DNA of 64,000 nt from CAYQJL01 sp964573295 (GCA_964573295.1 CAZNJE010000011.1:49952-113951), one strand, 5' to 3'. Positions 44,443 through 54,614 are shown, counted from the first letter of the stretch. Numbers and translations are program-made. The notes: generated by a model from the letters alone, not told the origin.

Positions 44443-45141
44443 ATGACCAGCATGAATCCACATGGACCCCGGTATCACTCGTTGATTTCGCATCCGGTGC
44501 CGTCTCGGCGGGAGGGCCGGTGGCGGCGGGTCTACCGGAGGATTCGCCAGCGGTACCGGGATAAGATCGTCGAAAACCACATCGACTTGCTGCGGCTGTG
44601 GATGGCGCGTCTTGGCTCACGAAGGGTGCTCGAAATCGGAACCGGCAACGGACGCGTGCTGCGCGCGCTCTCGGGCCGGCGTGGTCGGGAGATATCGATC
44701 CAGGGTATCGATTTGCCCGATGCTCACAGCGTCAAGGATGTCCGCATTCCGGCCCAGCCCATGGATGCGCGGCAGCTCGCCTATGCCAAGGGCAGCTTCG
44801 ATCTCGTCTACTCGCTGCATACGGCCGAGCATCTCGCCGATTTCGAGTCCGTGCTTTCCGAGGTGGCTCGAGTGCTCGTGCCCGGAGGTCACCTGCTTCT
44901 GATCGTTCCCTTCGAGCCGTTCCGTGGATCCCATGCCTACATGGAATCCCTCTCGCTCACCGGGAATCCCGTGCAGGCCTGGCGACTGGCTCGACGCCTC
45001 CACGTGCGGCGGGTAGGTCCGGTCGGGGAGTATCGCTTCGGTCGGGAGGCGCTGCGACTGCGGGAGGGGCAGTGGGTCTTCGAGCGCTGGTTGTCTCCCG
45101 AGAGGCTCTTCCTGTACCAGAAAGCTTCCTGCTACGCCTGA
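44443..45141 (+). CDS. Class I SAM-dependent methyltransferase
   Basis: Methyltransferase of 232 residues. Motifs: RRVLEIGTGNGRVLRALSG (motif I), ISIQGIDLPDAHSV (motif II), FDLVYSLHTAEHLADFESV and VLVPGGHLLLIVPFEPF (post-motif). A basic N-terminal tail (RREGRWRRVYRRIRQRYRDK) precedes the fold. Start ATG 44443; ATG 44452 is an alternative. Substrate unknown. Confidence 0.86.
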   Translation: MTSMNPHGPRYHSLISHPVPSRREGRWRRVYRRIRQRYRDKIVENHIDLLRLWMARLGSRRVLEIGTGNGRVLRALSGRRGREISIQGIDLPDAHSVKDVRIPAQPMDARQLAYAKGSFDLVYSLHTAEHLADFESVLSEVARVLVPGGHLLLIVPFEPFRGSHAYMESLSLTGNPVQAWRLARRLHVRRVGPVGEYRFGREALRLREGQWVFERWLSPERLFLYQKASCYA

Positions 45142-45448
45142 TGAGGGGCCTCGAGCTGACGGCCGCTCGCCAGCCGGCGACATCCCGGACCGTGCGGTGC
45201 GCGGCCCGAGGTGCCCGGCTCGGTGGCGTGCGGCTCGGGTGACGTGCGGCCCGGGTGCCGCGCGACCCGAGCGATGCGCGAACCCGGTCACTACGGAATC
45301 TGCCGCGAGAACCCGGATCATGGTACAATCATGAGTTGCGATCGGTCCCCACGGCAATGCGGCCGGGACTGTTCGCTACCGCCTTTGCTTGGCAGCGCTC
45401 GCCGAGCACGGGCGAGACGCGCTCAGACCACCAATCCAGGAGGCCTTC
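45142..45448. other. Intergenic region with short GC repeats
   Basis: About 300 bases with degenerate repeats (cggtggcgtgcggctcggg / cgtgcggcccgggtgccgcg). A possible -10 TACAAT lies at 45324-45329 for the downstream gene, without a clear -35. No gene seen. Confidence 0.5.
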
Positions 45449-48208
45449 GTGCTGCCCAAACCCATACCGGCCCTCGCCGCGGCGCTAGGGTTCGTCTTGT
45501 TGCTGCCTGCTGTCGCCGGCGCGGACCTGCTCATCTCCGAGATGTGCGATCCCCGCTACGACTACGCGAGCGATCGCTTCATCGAGATCTACAACGCCGG
45601 CGCCAATCCCGTCGACCTGGCTGGCTGGACGCTGTATGCCGTCGGCAACGGCGGGGATATCTTCTCCTGGGGTCTGGTAGGCACCATCGAGCCGGGCGAA
45701 GCCCTGGTCGCGGGGGATCAGACCACGGCGGTCCCCTTCCAGGTCGACTTTCCGGAGGAGGCCTGGTCGAGCAGCAACGGCTTCTGGAACGGCAAGGTCG
45801 GAGACGGCGCCCGGCTGGTCGATCCCAGCCAGGCCACGGTCGACTACGCCGTCGTGGAAGGCACGGTCTTTGAGAACAAGGATTACATCCGGCGCTCCTG
45901 GGTCACCGAGCCGTCGGGCACCTATTCCGCTTCGGAATGGATCGCCTACTCCGCGGACTACCCGACCGACGGATCGCCGGGCGTCCACACGGCCGATCCT
46001 CCGCCGGCGGGGCCGACCATCGAGAACGTGTTGACCGAGCCGGAGCGCCCCCGGGCCGGCGACCCGGTACACGTCTTCGCCGACGTGCGCGACACCACCG
46101 CCGCACTCGAGTCGGTGACCGTCTCCTGGGGCACGATGCCCGGTGAGCTTCCCAACACGATCCCGATGGCGATCGATCAGGGCGACACCTACCGGACCAG
46201 CGTGCCGATCGCCGCTCACTCAGCGGGCACCACGGTCTACTTCCAGGTCACGGCCACCAACGAGGTCTTGGTCACGCGGTCCTCGGCCGTGCTGACCTAC
46301 GCGTTGCCCTACGAGGTGACGATCCACCAAGTGCAGGGTGAGGGGGAGGAGTCTCCCTACGACAACGAATGGGTCATCACCGGCGGTGTCGTCACCGCCG
46401 TCTACGGCGCCTACTTCGTTCTGCAGGACGGTCCCGGACCCTGGGAAGGGGTATGGGTGGCGAGCGATGCGGCCCCCGCCCCGGGTGATCAGATGCAGGT
46501 GTGGGCCATGGTCGACGATGGGGACGGCAATACCACCTTGACCACCGTCGAAGTCGAGTCGGCCGAGCCGGGCGGTTCGGTGCCGTCGCCCGAGCCCCTC
46601 GCCACGGGCGACGCTGCCAGCGAACCCTATGAGGGCGTTTTGGTGGCGATCCACGACGCGCAGTGTGTGAGCATCGATCCGGCCGACGGGGTGTGGGTGA
46701 TCGCGGACGGTACGGGGCCTTTGTGGGTGGGCGTCCTGGGCGACGGTTTCGAGCCCACCCTTGGATCACGCTATGCCGTGACCGGTCCGGTGAGGTTCAC
46801 CGATGGCAGCTTCCGAATCGAGCCCCGCGACGCCGGCGACGTCGAGTGGGTGGGTGACGACTATGCGCCCATCATCACCAGCATCGTGATCGAGGGGGAA
46901 ACGGCGCTACGCGTCCACTTCTCCGAAGCCGTCACGGAGGCGAGCGCCGAGACGGAGGAGCATTACTCGATCGGGGGGTTGACCGTCACCGGCGCCGAGC
47001 ACGACGGGGGGCATCCCGAACAAGTGCTGCTCACTGTCTCGCCAATGGCCGAGGGACCTTACACCCTCTTGGTCACCGGCGTGACCGACCTCTACGGCAA
47101 CGTCACCGACGAAGCCGAGGGGGATTTCGAGTATGTCGACTACAGCGCGCCCGAGGGCTACTACGACGCCGCGGCCGGTCTGGAGGGCGAGGCGCTCCAT
47201 GCGGCGCTGCACGAGATCATCGACGGCCATACCGCCTACAGTTATTCCTTCCTGTGGGACGCCTTCTACACCACGGACGACAAGCCGAACGGCAAGGTGT
47301 GGGATATCTACTCGGATCTGCCCGGAGGCGAGCCACCCTACGAGTATACCTTTGGTGAGGACCAGGGCGGCGTCGGCGGACAGGAGGGCACCGGGTACAC
47401 GCGCGAGCACTCCTGGCCCAAGAGCTGGTACGGCGGCGAGGTGCTGCCGATGTTCACCGATCTGTTCGTGGTCTACCCGTGTGATGCGCATGTCAACGGC
47501 ATGCGCGGCACCTATCCCTACGGAGAGGTGGCCTCCGCGACCTGGGTTTCGATGAACGGTTCCGAGATCGGCCCCTGCACGTATCCGGGCTACACCGGCA
47601 CGGTCTTCGAGCCCATCGATGCCTACAAGGGTGATCTCGCCCGCACCTACTTGTACATGACCACGCGCTACTACGGCGAGGATGGCGGCTGGCCGTCGAG
47701 CCCAATGACCGTTGGCGCCGAGCTTCGGCCCTGGGCGCTCGACATGCTGCTCGAGTGGCACGCCGCCGATCCGGTGAGCCGCAAGGAGCGGGAGCGCAAT
47801 GCCACGGTCTTCGGCTTCCAGACCAATCGCAATCCGTTCATCGACCATCCGGAATTCGTGGAACTCGCCTTCGGCTCTTCCGCCGGCGTGGGCGAGGAGG
47901 GGGATGGCCGGATCGCATCGAGCGGCCTGCCCCGGCTACTTCCGGCGGCGCCGAATCCGGTTCGTGTCGGCACGGATGCGGTGATTCGATTCCATCTGCC
48001 CGCCGGGCAGACCGTGTCGGTGGAGGTGTGCGACATCACGGGCCGCCGCGTGGCCGAGCTTGCCGATGGGATCTTCCCCGCCGGCGTTTCCGAGCTGGTC
48101 TGGGACGCCCGCCTCGATGATGGCACCGCGGCGAGTTCGGGGATCTACTTCGTTCGCTTGCGCACCGTGGGGGTCACGACAGCCGGCCGGCTGCTGCTCC
48201 TCCACTGA
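45449..48208 (+). CDS. Secreted lamin-tail/endonuclease I protein with C-terminal sorting-type domain
   Basis: Exported protein of 919 residues starting at GTG 45449 (AGGAGG upstream). The signal peptide is AALGFVLLLPAVAGA. An N-terminal lamin-tail domain (LLISEMCDPRYDYASDRFIE, NAGANPVDLAGWTLY) is followed by Ig-like parts. The nuclease domain at about 580-790 carries GYTREHSWPKSWYGG, DLFVVYPCDAHVNGMRG, YPYGEVAS and DAYKGDLARTYLYM, the endonuclease I (EndA/NucM) pattern with its His and Asn. A FlgD-like/type IX-sorting end (VEVCDITGRRVAELADGIF) closes it. Likely a surface nuclease for DNA scavenging. Confidence 0.9.
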   Translation: MLPKPIPALAAALGFVLLLPAVAGADLLISEMCDPRYDYASDRFIEIYNAGANPVDLAGWTLYAVGNGGDIFSWGLVGTIEPGEALVAGDQTTAVPFQVDFPEEAWSSSNGFWNGKVGDGARLVDPSQATVDYAVVEGTVFENKDYIRRSWVTEPSGTYSASEWIAYSADYPTDGSPGVHTADPPPAGPTIENVLTEPERPRAGDPVHVFADVRDTTAALESVTVSWGTMPGELPNTIPMAIDQGDTYRTSVPIAAHSAGTTVYFQVTATNEVLVTRSSAVLTYALPYEVTIHQVQGEGEESPYDNEWVITGGVVTAVYGAYFVLQDGPGPWEGVWVASDAAPAPGDQMQVWAMVDDGDGNTTLTTVEVESAEPGGSVPSPEPLATGDAASEPYEGVLVAIHDAQCVSIDPADGVWVIADGTGPLWVGVLGDGFEPTLGSRYAVTGPVRFTDGSFRIEPRDAGDVEWVGDDYAPIITSIVIEGETALRVHFSEAVTEASAETEEHYSIGGLTVTGAEHDGGHPEQVLLTVSPMAEGPYTLLVTGVTDLYGNVTDEAEGDFEYVDYSAPEGYYDAAAGLEGEALHAALHEIIDGHTAYSYSFLWDAFYTTDDKPNGKVWDIYSDLPGGEPPYEYTFGEDQGGVGGQEGTGYTREHSWPKSWYGGEVLPMFTDLFVVYPCDAHVNGMRGTYPYGEVASATWVSMNGSEIGPCTYPGYTGTVFEPIDAYKGDLARTYLYMTTRYYGEDGGWPSSPMTVGAELRPWALDMLLEWHAADPVSRKERERNATVFGFQTNRNPFIDHPEFVELAFGSSAGVGEEGDGRIASSGLPRLLPAAPNPVRVGTDAVIRFHLPAGQTVSVEVCDITGRRVAELADGIFPAGVSELVWDARLDDGTAASSGIYFVRLRTVGVTTAGRLLLLH

Positions 48209-48306
48209 GGATCCTGCGCGAAGCGGGTTTCGGTGGCTTCGACGACCATGCCTACTACCGGGGCTTCGTGCGTCTGCTGCGGGCCGTCAAGGAGGGGTCC
48301 GCCTGA
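48208..48306 (+). pseudogene. C-terminal remnant of an unidentified gene, possibly a methyltransferase
   Basis: In the frame just past the nuclease stop, RILREAGFGGFDDHAY followed by YRGFVRLLRAVKEGS and a TGA at 48304 reads like a protein end (the LREAGF segment is frequent in class I methyltransferases). There is no start or upstream domain. Low-confidence relic. Confidence 0.4.
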
Positions 48307-48394
48307 TCGTGCGGTGGCAGGCCGTGGGAGATCTCCTGACGCCCAGGACAGGAGTGCGCCGGGTTCCCCGCATCTCGCCCGACCGCCATGATGC

Positions 48395-48495
48395 CGCCTG
48401 GAGGGGGGCATTCATGCGTGGCATCTGCCGTCACGGCACGTCTGCCCATATGCGGCATGCGCCGCCGCGTGGTATGCGCCGTCATGCGGCGTGAG
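48395..48495. repeat. Short degenerate repeat upstream of the acyl-CoA synthetase gene
   Basis: Imperfect units around tgcggcatgcgccgc / tatgcgccgtcatgcggc, in the leader of the gene at 48533. The surrounding 48307-48532 shows no gene. Confidence 0.5.
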
Positions 48496-48532
48496 CGGTT
48501 GCGCGGCGTCTCACGTGCCAGGGAGGTCTCCT

Positions 48533-51256
48533 ATGCCAGGCCCGAATCTGGACGCATTCTTCGACCCCGCATCGATTGCGCTCATCGGCGCTTCGGAGAA
48601 AGAAGGGTCGGTGGGGGCGGTCCTGACCGCCAATGCCGCGGATGGATACGAGGTTTCGATCTACCCTGTGAACCCGGAGTACGAGAGCGTTCAAGGCCTC
48701 GAGTGCTTCTCCACAATCGACGAGCTGCCCGAGACGCCCGACCTGGCCGTCATCGCCACCCCGGCGAAGACGGTTCCGGACCTCGTCGAGGCCTGCGGCC
48801 GCGCCGGCGTTCGGGCGGCGATCATCATTTCGGCGGGCTTCGGTGAGACCGGCGAGGAGGGCCGTGAGGCCGAGGAGCGCATCGGCCGTCTGGGGCGGCG
48901 CCATGGGATGCGGATCATCGGGCCCAATTGCCTGGGCGTCATCCGCCCCGAGAGCCGGATCAATCTCAGCTTCCTGCGCCAGGTGCCCCGGCCGGGCCCG
49001 ATTGCGTTCCTTTCCCAGAGCGGCGCCATGGGATCGGCCATTCTCGACTGGGCAGCCAACGCCGGTGTGGGATTCAGCGCGTTCGTCTCGGTGGGCAACA
49101 TGGTGGATGTCGACTTCGCCGCGCTCATCGACTACTTCGGCAATGACCGTGATACCGGCAGCATCGTCATGTACATGGAATCGGTGACCGATGCCGGGGC
49201 CTTCATGAGTGCGGCGCGCGCCTTCGCGCGGCGACAGCCGATCCTGGTCATCAAGGCCGGCAAGCACGGGCGTAGTGCCGAAGCGGTGTCCTCCCACACG
49301 GGCGCTCTCGCGGGCCAGGATGCAGTCTACGATGCCGCGTTCCGCCGGGCGGGTGTGACGCGCGTGGAAAACATCGGGGATCTCTTCATCGCCGCCGAGC
49401 TACTGGCCAACCAGCCGCTGCCTTCCGGGCCGCGGCTCTGTGTGATCACCAACGCCGGCGGACCCGGCATCCTGGCTGCCGACGCCGTGCTCGATCATGG
49501 CGGTATTCTGGCAGAGCTGTCGAAGGAATCGCAGTCGACGCTCGAGGAGATGCTTCCCCCGCATGCGGCCAAAGGCAATCCGGTCGATGTCCTCGGTGAT
49601 GCCGGCGCCGAACGCTACCGGCGAACCGGAGGCGTGTGCGCCCGGGATGATGGCGTCGATGGCCTGCTCTTCGTCTACTCGCCGCAGGGAGAGGCGGGTG
49701 CCGACGACGCTGCCCGGGCGGTGATCGATGTGGCGAAGGATGCCAACAAGCCTGTATTGGCCTGCTGGATGGGAGGCGATCCGGTTGCCGATGTCCGGCG
49801 GTTGCTGCAGGAACATGACGTGCCCGCCGTCGCCACGCCGGAAGAGGGCGTGCGCGGCTATCTGGCGCTGCATCGTCACGCGCGGAACCTGGAGCTGCTC
49901 TACGAGACTCCCGAGGAGCTGCCGGTCGGCAGCATCCCGCCCCACAATCATCTCAAGGTGCTCTTACGGCAGGCGGCCGATGACGGCCGTGAGCACCTGC
50001 ACGAAGACGAAGCCAAGCAGCTCTTGAACGTCTATGGCATTCCCGTCACGCAAGCTCACTTGGCGACCAGCGCGGATGAGGCAGTGGCGGCCGCCGAGGA
50101 CATCGGCTACCCGGTCGTCCTCAAGGTCGTCTCCCCCGGCGTGACCCACAAGAGCGATGTCGGCGGCGTGCTCTTGCGGCGCAAGACGGCCGAGGAGGTC
50201 CGGCAGGGATTCGAGACGATTCGCCAGCGGGTAGCCCAGCTTCCCGAATCTCCGCCGCTGACCGGCGTTTCCGTTCAATCCATGCTGGAGGATGTGTCGC
50301 TCGAGCTCATCCTGGGCGCCAAGCGGGATCCCGTCTTTGGGGCCACCCTCCTCTTCGGCCGCGGCGGGACGGGGGTCGAGCTCTACGGCGACACGGCCGT
50401 GGGCTTCCCGCCGCTCAACCAGGTCTTGGCGCGTCGCATGATCGAAGAGACCAAGGTGCACCGGTTGCTCCAAGGGTACCGCAATGCCCCGGCGGCCGAC
50501 CTGCGGCTGCTGGAGATGCACCTGATGCGCTTCTCGCAGCTGGTCATGGACCTTCCCGAGATCACCGAGATCGACATCAACCCCCTCGCGGTTCGCGAGG
50601 GCGAGTACGTGGCCTTGGATGCGAGGGTCGTGATCGATCCGGATGCGGTCCAACGCCAGACGGAGCGGCGGTCGCACGCCGCTCGGGAAACCGCTCGGGA
50701 AACCGCTCGGGAAGAGCGTTCGCACCTGGTCATCGAGCCCTACCCTCGCGAATACGTGGAACCATGGCGACTCGAGGACGGGCGTTCGGTGACCCTGCGT
50801 CCCATTCGCCCCGAAGACGAGCCGTTGGAATTCGATCTCTTCGACACCTTCTCCGAGGAAACCTGGCGCCAGCGCTTCTTCGGACCACACCGCAATGTCT
50901 CTCACCGCGAGATGACCCGCTACACGAACATCGACTACCGGCGCACGATGGCGATCGTGGCGATCCTGGAAGAGGAGTCCGGACCACGAATGATCGGGGT
51001 GAGCCGACTGGTCATCGACCCGGCTACCGAAACCGGCGAGTACGCCGTGGTGGTGGGAGATCCCTGGCAAGGCCTTGGGCTGGGCGAGAAGCTCACCGAC
51101 AAGATCATCGGCGTGGCGAACGACAAGAAGGTCCGCAGGGTGCGTGCCGCCGTCCTCAAGAACAACCGCCGCATGCTCGACCTGTGCCGCAAGATGGGCT
51201 TTCAGGAACAGAGCCGCGACGAAGACGCCGTGGAGCTCGTGCTCGATCCGTCGTGA
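48533..51256 (+). CDS. ADP-forming acetyl/acyl-CoA synthetase fused to a GNAT acetyltransferase
   Basis: Protein of 907 residues. CoA-binding (LIGASEKEGSVGAVL, about 18), succinyl-CoA-ligase flavodoxin-like (IGPNCLGVIRPE, FLSQSGAMGSA) and the phosphohistidine region EAVSSHTGALAGQ (His about 255) are followed by the ATP-grasp subunit (VVLKVVSPGVTHKSDVGGV, DINPLAVREGEYVALDARV). After a linker with ARETARETAREE repeats comes a GNAT domain (VTLRPIRPEDEPLEFD, DPWQGLGLGEKLTDKII). Such fusions are known Pat-type lysine acetyltransferases; whether both activities are present cannot be told. ATG 48533 has GGGAGG upstream. Energy conservation from acyl-CoA and/or protein acetylation. Confidence 0.9.
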   Translation: MPGPNLDAFFDPASIALIGASEKEGSVGAVLTANAADGYEVSIYPVNPEYESVQGLECFSTIDELPETPDLAVIATPAKTVPDLVEACGRAGVRAAIIISAGFGETGEEGREAEERIGRLGRRHGMRIIGPNCLGVIRPESRINLSFLRQVPRPGPIAFLSQSGAMGSAILDWAANAGVGFSAFVSVGNMVDVDFAALIDYFGNDRDTGSIVMYMESVTDAGAFMSAARAFARRQPILVIKAGKHGRSAEAVSSHTGALAGQDAVYDAAFRRAGVTRVENIGDLFIAAELLANQPLPSGPRLCVITNAGGPGILAADAVLDHGGILAELSKESQSTLEEMLPPHAAKGNPVDVLGDAGAERYRRTGGVCARDDGVDGLLFVYSPQGEAGADDAARAVIDVAKDANKPVLACWMGGDPVADVRRLLQEHDVPAVATPEEGVRGYLALHRHARNLELLYETPEELPVGSIPPHNHLKVLLRQAADDGREHLHEDEAKQLLNVYGIPVTQAHLATSADEAVAAAEDIGYPVVLKVVSPGVTHKSDVGGVLLRRKTAEEVRQGFETIRQRVAQLPESPPLTGVSVQSMLEDVSLELILGAKRDPVFGATLLFGRGGTGVELYGDTAVGFPPLNQVLARRMIEETKVHRLLQGYRNAPAADLRLLEMHLMRFSQLVMDLPEITEIDINPLAVREGEYVALDARVVIDPDAVQRQTERRSHAARETARETAREERSHLVIEPYPREYVEPWRLEDGRSVTLRPIRPEDEPLEFDLFDTFSEETWRQRFFGPHRNVSHREMTRYTNIDYRRTMAIVAILEEESGPRMIGVSRLVIDPATETGEYAVVVGDPWQGLGLGEKLTDKIIGVANDKKVRRVRAAVLKNNRRMLDLCRKMGFQEQSRDEDAVELVLDPS

Positions 51257-51300
51257 TGCCAGGCCGGGTGAATGCCGGGGTCAGAGGCCGGCCGACCATC

Positions 51301-51474
51301 CTAGCGGGCGGATGCGCTCGATGTCGACCTCGGCCAAAGCGCTGTCCCGCGTAGCTCCTGGCGAGCCGCCGGGTGTCTTCCCAGGGGGGCGTCGCGATCC
51401 TGGCAATTCGTGTTGAGAAGGGCCGGCCCAAAGAGTATCGGCGCCGCGAGCGTGGCGCACCGAATCCGACACAT
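51301..51474 (-). CDS. Doubtful small ORF with signal-peptide-like start
   Basis: 57 codons, MCRIRCATLAAPILFGPALL then a Cys (NTNCQDRD), behind a GGAGG at good spacing. The rest has no recognisable content. It lies in the 51257-51575 spacer before the membrane protein gene. Could be a small exported protein, a truncated relic or chance. Confidence 0.25.
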   Translation of the reverse strand: MCRIRCATLAAPILFGPALLNTNCQDRDAPLGRHPAARQELRGTALWPRSTSSASAR

Positions 51475-51575
51475 GGTCAGATCCTCCTGGGCCATTGTAT
51501 ACATCCGACACCTTGACTTGCTGGCCACGGTGGTCGATTGTGGAGGCGTTGCGACGTTCGCCAGGAGAGAGTTTG

Positions 51576-53432
51576 ATGCCAGCTGGCCGTGGTGCTTCCA
51601 GGCCTTGGATCCGATCGGACATGCGCGCCTTTCGATATGATCCACCCGGGTGGTTGCGATGGGGCACCGTTCTGCTCGTTCTGTTCCTGGCGGTTGCGTC
51701 CCGCTGGGCGTTGCTTGCCGACGGCCACAGCAACTTTGATGCCGATGAAGCGCTCGTGGCTCAGCAGGCCGCCGATATCCTGATGGGTCAGCGTCCCCTA
51801 TTCCTGCCCGGCCAGAGCTACATGGGTTCGCTTCAGAGCACTGTGGCCGCTGGTGGTATGCTGCTCTTCGGACACAGTCCGACGGCCGTGAGGATGGCGC
51901 CCTTGCTCTGGGTGCTGCCCGGCTTCGGCGCCCTTCTATGGCTACGGTCCTCGGGCCCGAAAGGTCACCGCCGCCGCATCCCCGCCGTCTTGCTTTTCTC
52001 TCAGTGGATGCTGCCCCCTGCGATCTTGTTTCTCTCGAGCGTCAAGCTGCGGGGCGGCAACCTCGAATCCTTGGTGCTGGTGCTCGGATGCACGGCGATC
52101 GTCTGGCAGGCCAGTGCCCCGGCTTGTGTTCGGTCTTATCCCCGGCTGCTTCTTGCCGGTGTGATCATGGGCGTGGCGGTCTGGACCCACGACCAAGCCT
52201 TGCTGGGCCTGCCCCTGATCGCGCTGCTCCTTGCGCTAGGTACGGTCAGAGGACGCTGGCTGTCCGTGCCGGTCTTTGGGCTGGGAGCCGCAGCCGGATA
52301 CCTACCCTTTTGGTGGCCACGGGTGGCCTCCGCCGCCATGGGACCACCCGGGCTCGAGGGCGCGGGGGCGGCATTCGGTGGGCCGGGTGTGCTGGGTGAT
52401 CACGGCGACGTGTCCAAGCTGCTCCGAGAAGTCCTTCTCGCCGGAGGGGATCCTCCCGGCGCAGCCGGGGCGGGCGCGGTGCTTCTGATCGTCGTGACTG
52501 CGATTGCGTGCCTGTGGCTGCTCGCCGACGTAGGGCGGGATCTGTTCCGGCTGCGCTCACCGGACCCTCTGGCTGCCACCGTTCTCTCTCTGGCGCTGGC
52601 CAATGCGGCCGCCCTTCTGCTTCAGCCGGGCTACTTCGAGGACGTCCAGTGGTTTCGCTATACGCTCTTCATCGCGCCCGCCCTCGTGGTGGCGAGAGCC
52701 GGCATGCTGGCTCTGCTCGGCCGCTGGCCGCGCATCCTCCTCCACGGCGCCCTGCTCGCGCTCACCTGGATGACGTATGTGCATTGCCAGCCGGCTTGGC
52801 TTATCCCGCATCGCGAGCGTGACTCGGATCTGGTCGCGCACCTGATCGAGCAGGACATCCGCTACGTCCAGACGGACTGGACGTTGGCGTCGCCGATCAA
52901 GTTCTGGAGCCGCGGACGGATTCTGGCGGCGGGCGACACCCCCGAGCGCTACCCTTTCGACCGGCTTCTCGTCAGTTATCATCCCGAGTCCCACAACGTA
53001 CGCCGGCTGACACCGCCTGCGACCTTGCCAGCCGCCGACATCGACATCAGCCCTCTCTATGAGATCGCGCTGCGTCGGCGGCGCCCGCCTCCGCCCGGCT
53101 TCCTGAACGAGATCCTGCGTCTGGAGCCACACACAACGCTCATTCCTCACTACGAGCCGTTTCCTCTGCTGGAGCCGGGCCAGTGGGAGTGTGATTGGCG
53201 CGGATGGCCTCCCCAGCGACCCCTGCGGCTGTTCGAGACCATCGTCTGGCGGCCGCGTCTTGCGACGCACGATGGCGTCGATTGGGAGGCGCTCGAGCGC
53301 CGGATCGAGTCTTTGGTGGCCTCGGGGGCCTTTGTCGAGATAGAACGGTGGAGGGATGATCGCGTGTTGCGGCGGGCGGCGCCGGTTGAGGTCGCCGGCA
53401 AGACAGTGGAATCGTCCGAGGTCCGGCCGTAG
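51576..53432 (+). CDS. Polytopic membrane protein, GT39-like
   Basis: Membrane protein of 618 residues, roughly nine or ten helices to about residue 400, then a soluble C-terminal part of over 200 residues (RDSDLVAHLIEQDIRYVQTD, WRPRLATHDGVDWE). The HSNFDADEALVAQQAADILMG loop after the first helix carries an acidic residue as in GT-C sugar transferases. ATG 51576 follows AGGAGAGAG. Similar in style to the protein at 29231. Function not established. Confidence 0.78.
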   Translation: MPAGRGASRPWIRSDMRAFRYDPPGWLRWGTVLLVLFLAVASRWALLADGHSNFDADEALVAQQAADILMGQRPLFLPGQSYMGSLQSTVAAGGMLLFGHSPTAVRMAPLLWVLPGFGALLWLRSSGPKGHRRRIPAVLLFSQWMLPPAILFLSSVKLRGGNLESLVLVLGCTAIVWQASAPACVRSYPRLLLAGVIMGVAVWTHDQALLGLPLIALLLALGTVRGRWLSVPVFGLGAAAGYLPFWWPRVASAAMGPPGLEGAGAAFGGPGVLGDHGDVSKLLREVLLAGGDPPGAAGAGAVLLIVVTAIACLWLLADVGRDLFRLRSPDPLAATVLSLALANAAALLLQPGYFEDVQWFRYTLFIAPALVVARAGMLALLGRWPRILLHGALLALTWMTYVHCQPAWLIPHRERDSDLVAHLIEQDIRYVQTDWTLASPIKFWSRGRILAAGDTPERYPFDRLLVSYHPESHNVRRLTPPATLPAADIDISPLYEIALRRRRPPPPGFLNEILRLEPHTTLIPHYEPFPLLEPGQWECDWRGWPPQRPLRLFETIVWRPRLATHDGVDWEALERRIESLVASGAFVEIERWRDDRVLRRAAPVEVAGKTVESSEVRP

Positions 53433-53495
53433 CGGACGTCCCAGTTGTCCGGGCTCGCCGGTTCGCGGTGTTTGCCCCGGGCCGAGGAGAGATCA

Positions 53496-54575
53496 ATGGC
53501 GACCAACCAACTGAGGGCAGTACGGATGAAGATCAGCGACAGCGAACTAAGGTCTCTGATCGGGGCGCAACAAGACCCCGAACCGTTCTCCGGTGTCGTT
53601 CGATTGAGCTATGGGGATGAGGTACTCTTCGAGGAGGCCCGCGGGATGGCTCTTCATGCGGAGTCGATTCCGATCACGACGCAGACCCGCTTCCAGATGG
53701 CCTCGGGCTGCAAGATCTTCACGGCCGTGGCGGTGCTGCAACTCGTCCAGGCCGGCAAGCTCAGCCTGGATACCTTGTTGGCCGAGTGCGTCGCGGAAGA
53801 CTTTCCGAACTACGACCCCGGTATCACGATCCGTCACCTGTTGACGCACAGATCGGGGATCACTTCCTACTTCGAGGAGGATGTTGATCCCGACTACGAA
53901 GCACTTTGGCGGGAGACACCCGTGTATCGGATGCGAGAGCCGGCGGATTTTCTGCCGCTTTTTCGCGAGAAGCCCATGAAATTCGCCCCGGGAGAACGCT
54001 TCGACTACAATGACGGAGGCTTCATCCTGCTCGGGTTGGTGGTTGAACGGTTGGCGGGACTGCCGTTCCGAACCTACGTGGAGCAGCAAGTTCTCGCACC
54101 CGCACGCATGAACGACTCTGGGTATTTCGCGAGTGACCGCTTGCCGGGACGAACCGCACGCGCGTACATCCAGGAGCAGGATGGGGGTTGGCGAACGAAT
54201 GTATTCGCGGTGCCCGCCGTGGGGGGCGCTGACGGAGGCGCCCATACGACCGCCGGAGATATGCAGCGGTTCTGGCAGGCGCTGGTTACGGGGGTGCTTG
54301 TCGAGCCTGATGTTCGCGCCGCGATGTTTGAGCCCCAGGCGGCCACGGGATGGAAGCCGCCCTACACGCATTACGGTCTGGGGATGTGGATACGATGCGA
54401 AAGCGACGACCCACCGGTCCCTCGACAGCAGTTCGTCGTAGGATCGGATCCCGGGGTTGCGTTCAGCTCGATGCGTCAAAACGAGCATGGGCTCGTCATG
54501 ACGCTGCTCGGGAACACGGGCCGAGCCTTGTGGCCGTTGCGCAAACGGCTCGAAGAGACTCTCGGATGGGGATAG
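53496..54575 (+). CDS. Serine hydrolase of the class C beta-lactamase/penicillin-binding type
   Basis: Hydrolase of 359 residues: SxxK motif MASGCK (Ser70, Lys73), DYNDGGFILLG in the YxN position (Tyr171, with Asp where Asn is usual), and HTTAGDMQRF plus LVMTLLGNTG toward the end. No clear signal peptide, so it may be cytoplasmic; ATG 53496 follows GAGGAG. Substrate not deducible (esterase, D-Ala peptidase or similar). Confidence 0.88.
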   Translation: MATNQLRAVRMKISDSELRSLIGAQQDPEPFSGVVRLSYGDEVLFEEARGMALHAESIPITTQTRFQMASGCKIFTAVAVLQLVQAGKLSLDTLLAECVAEDFPNYDPGITIRHLLTHRSGITSYFEEDVDPDYEALWRETPVYRMREPADFLPLFREKPMKFAPGERFDYNDGGFILLGLVVERLAGLPFRTYVEQQVLAPARMNDSGYFASDRLPGRTARAYIQEQDGGWRTNVFAVPAVGGADGGAHTTAGDMQRFWQALVTGVLVEPDVRAAMFEPQAATGWKPPYTHYGLGMWIRCESDDPPVPRQQFVVGSDPGVAFSSMRQNEHGLVMTLLGNTGRALWPLRKRLEETLGWG

Positions 54576-54614
54576 TCCGGCAGGACTCTTCCAACATCGG
54601 CCGGTTTCTTGCGC

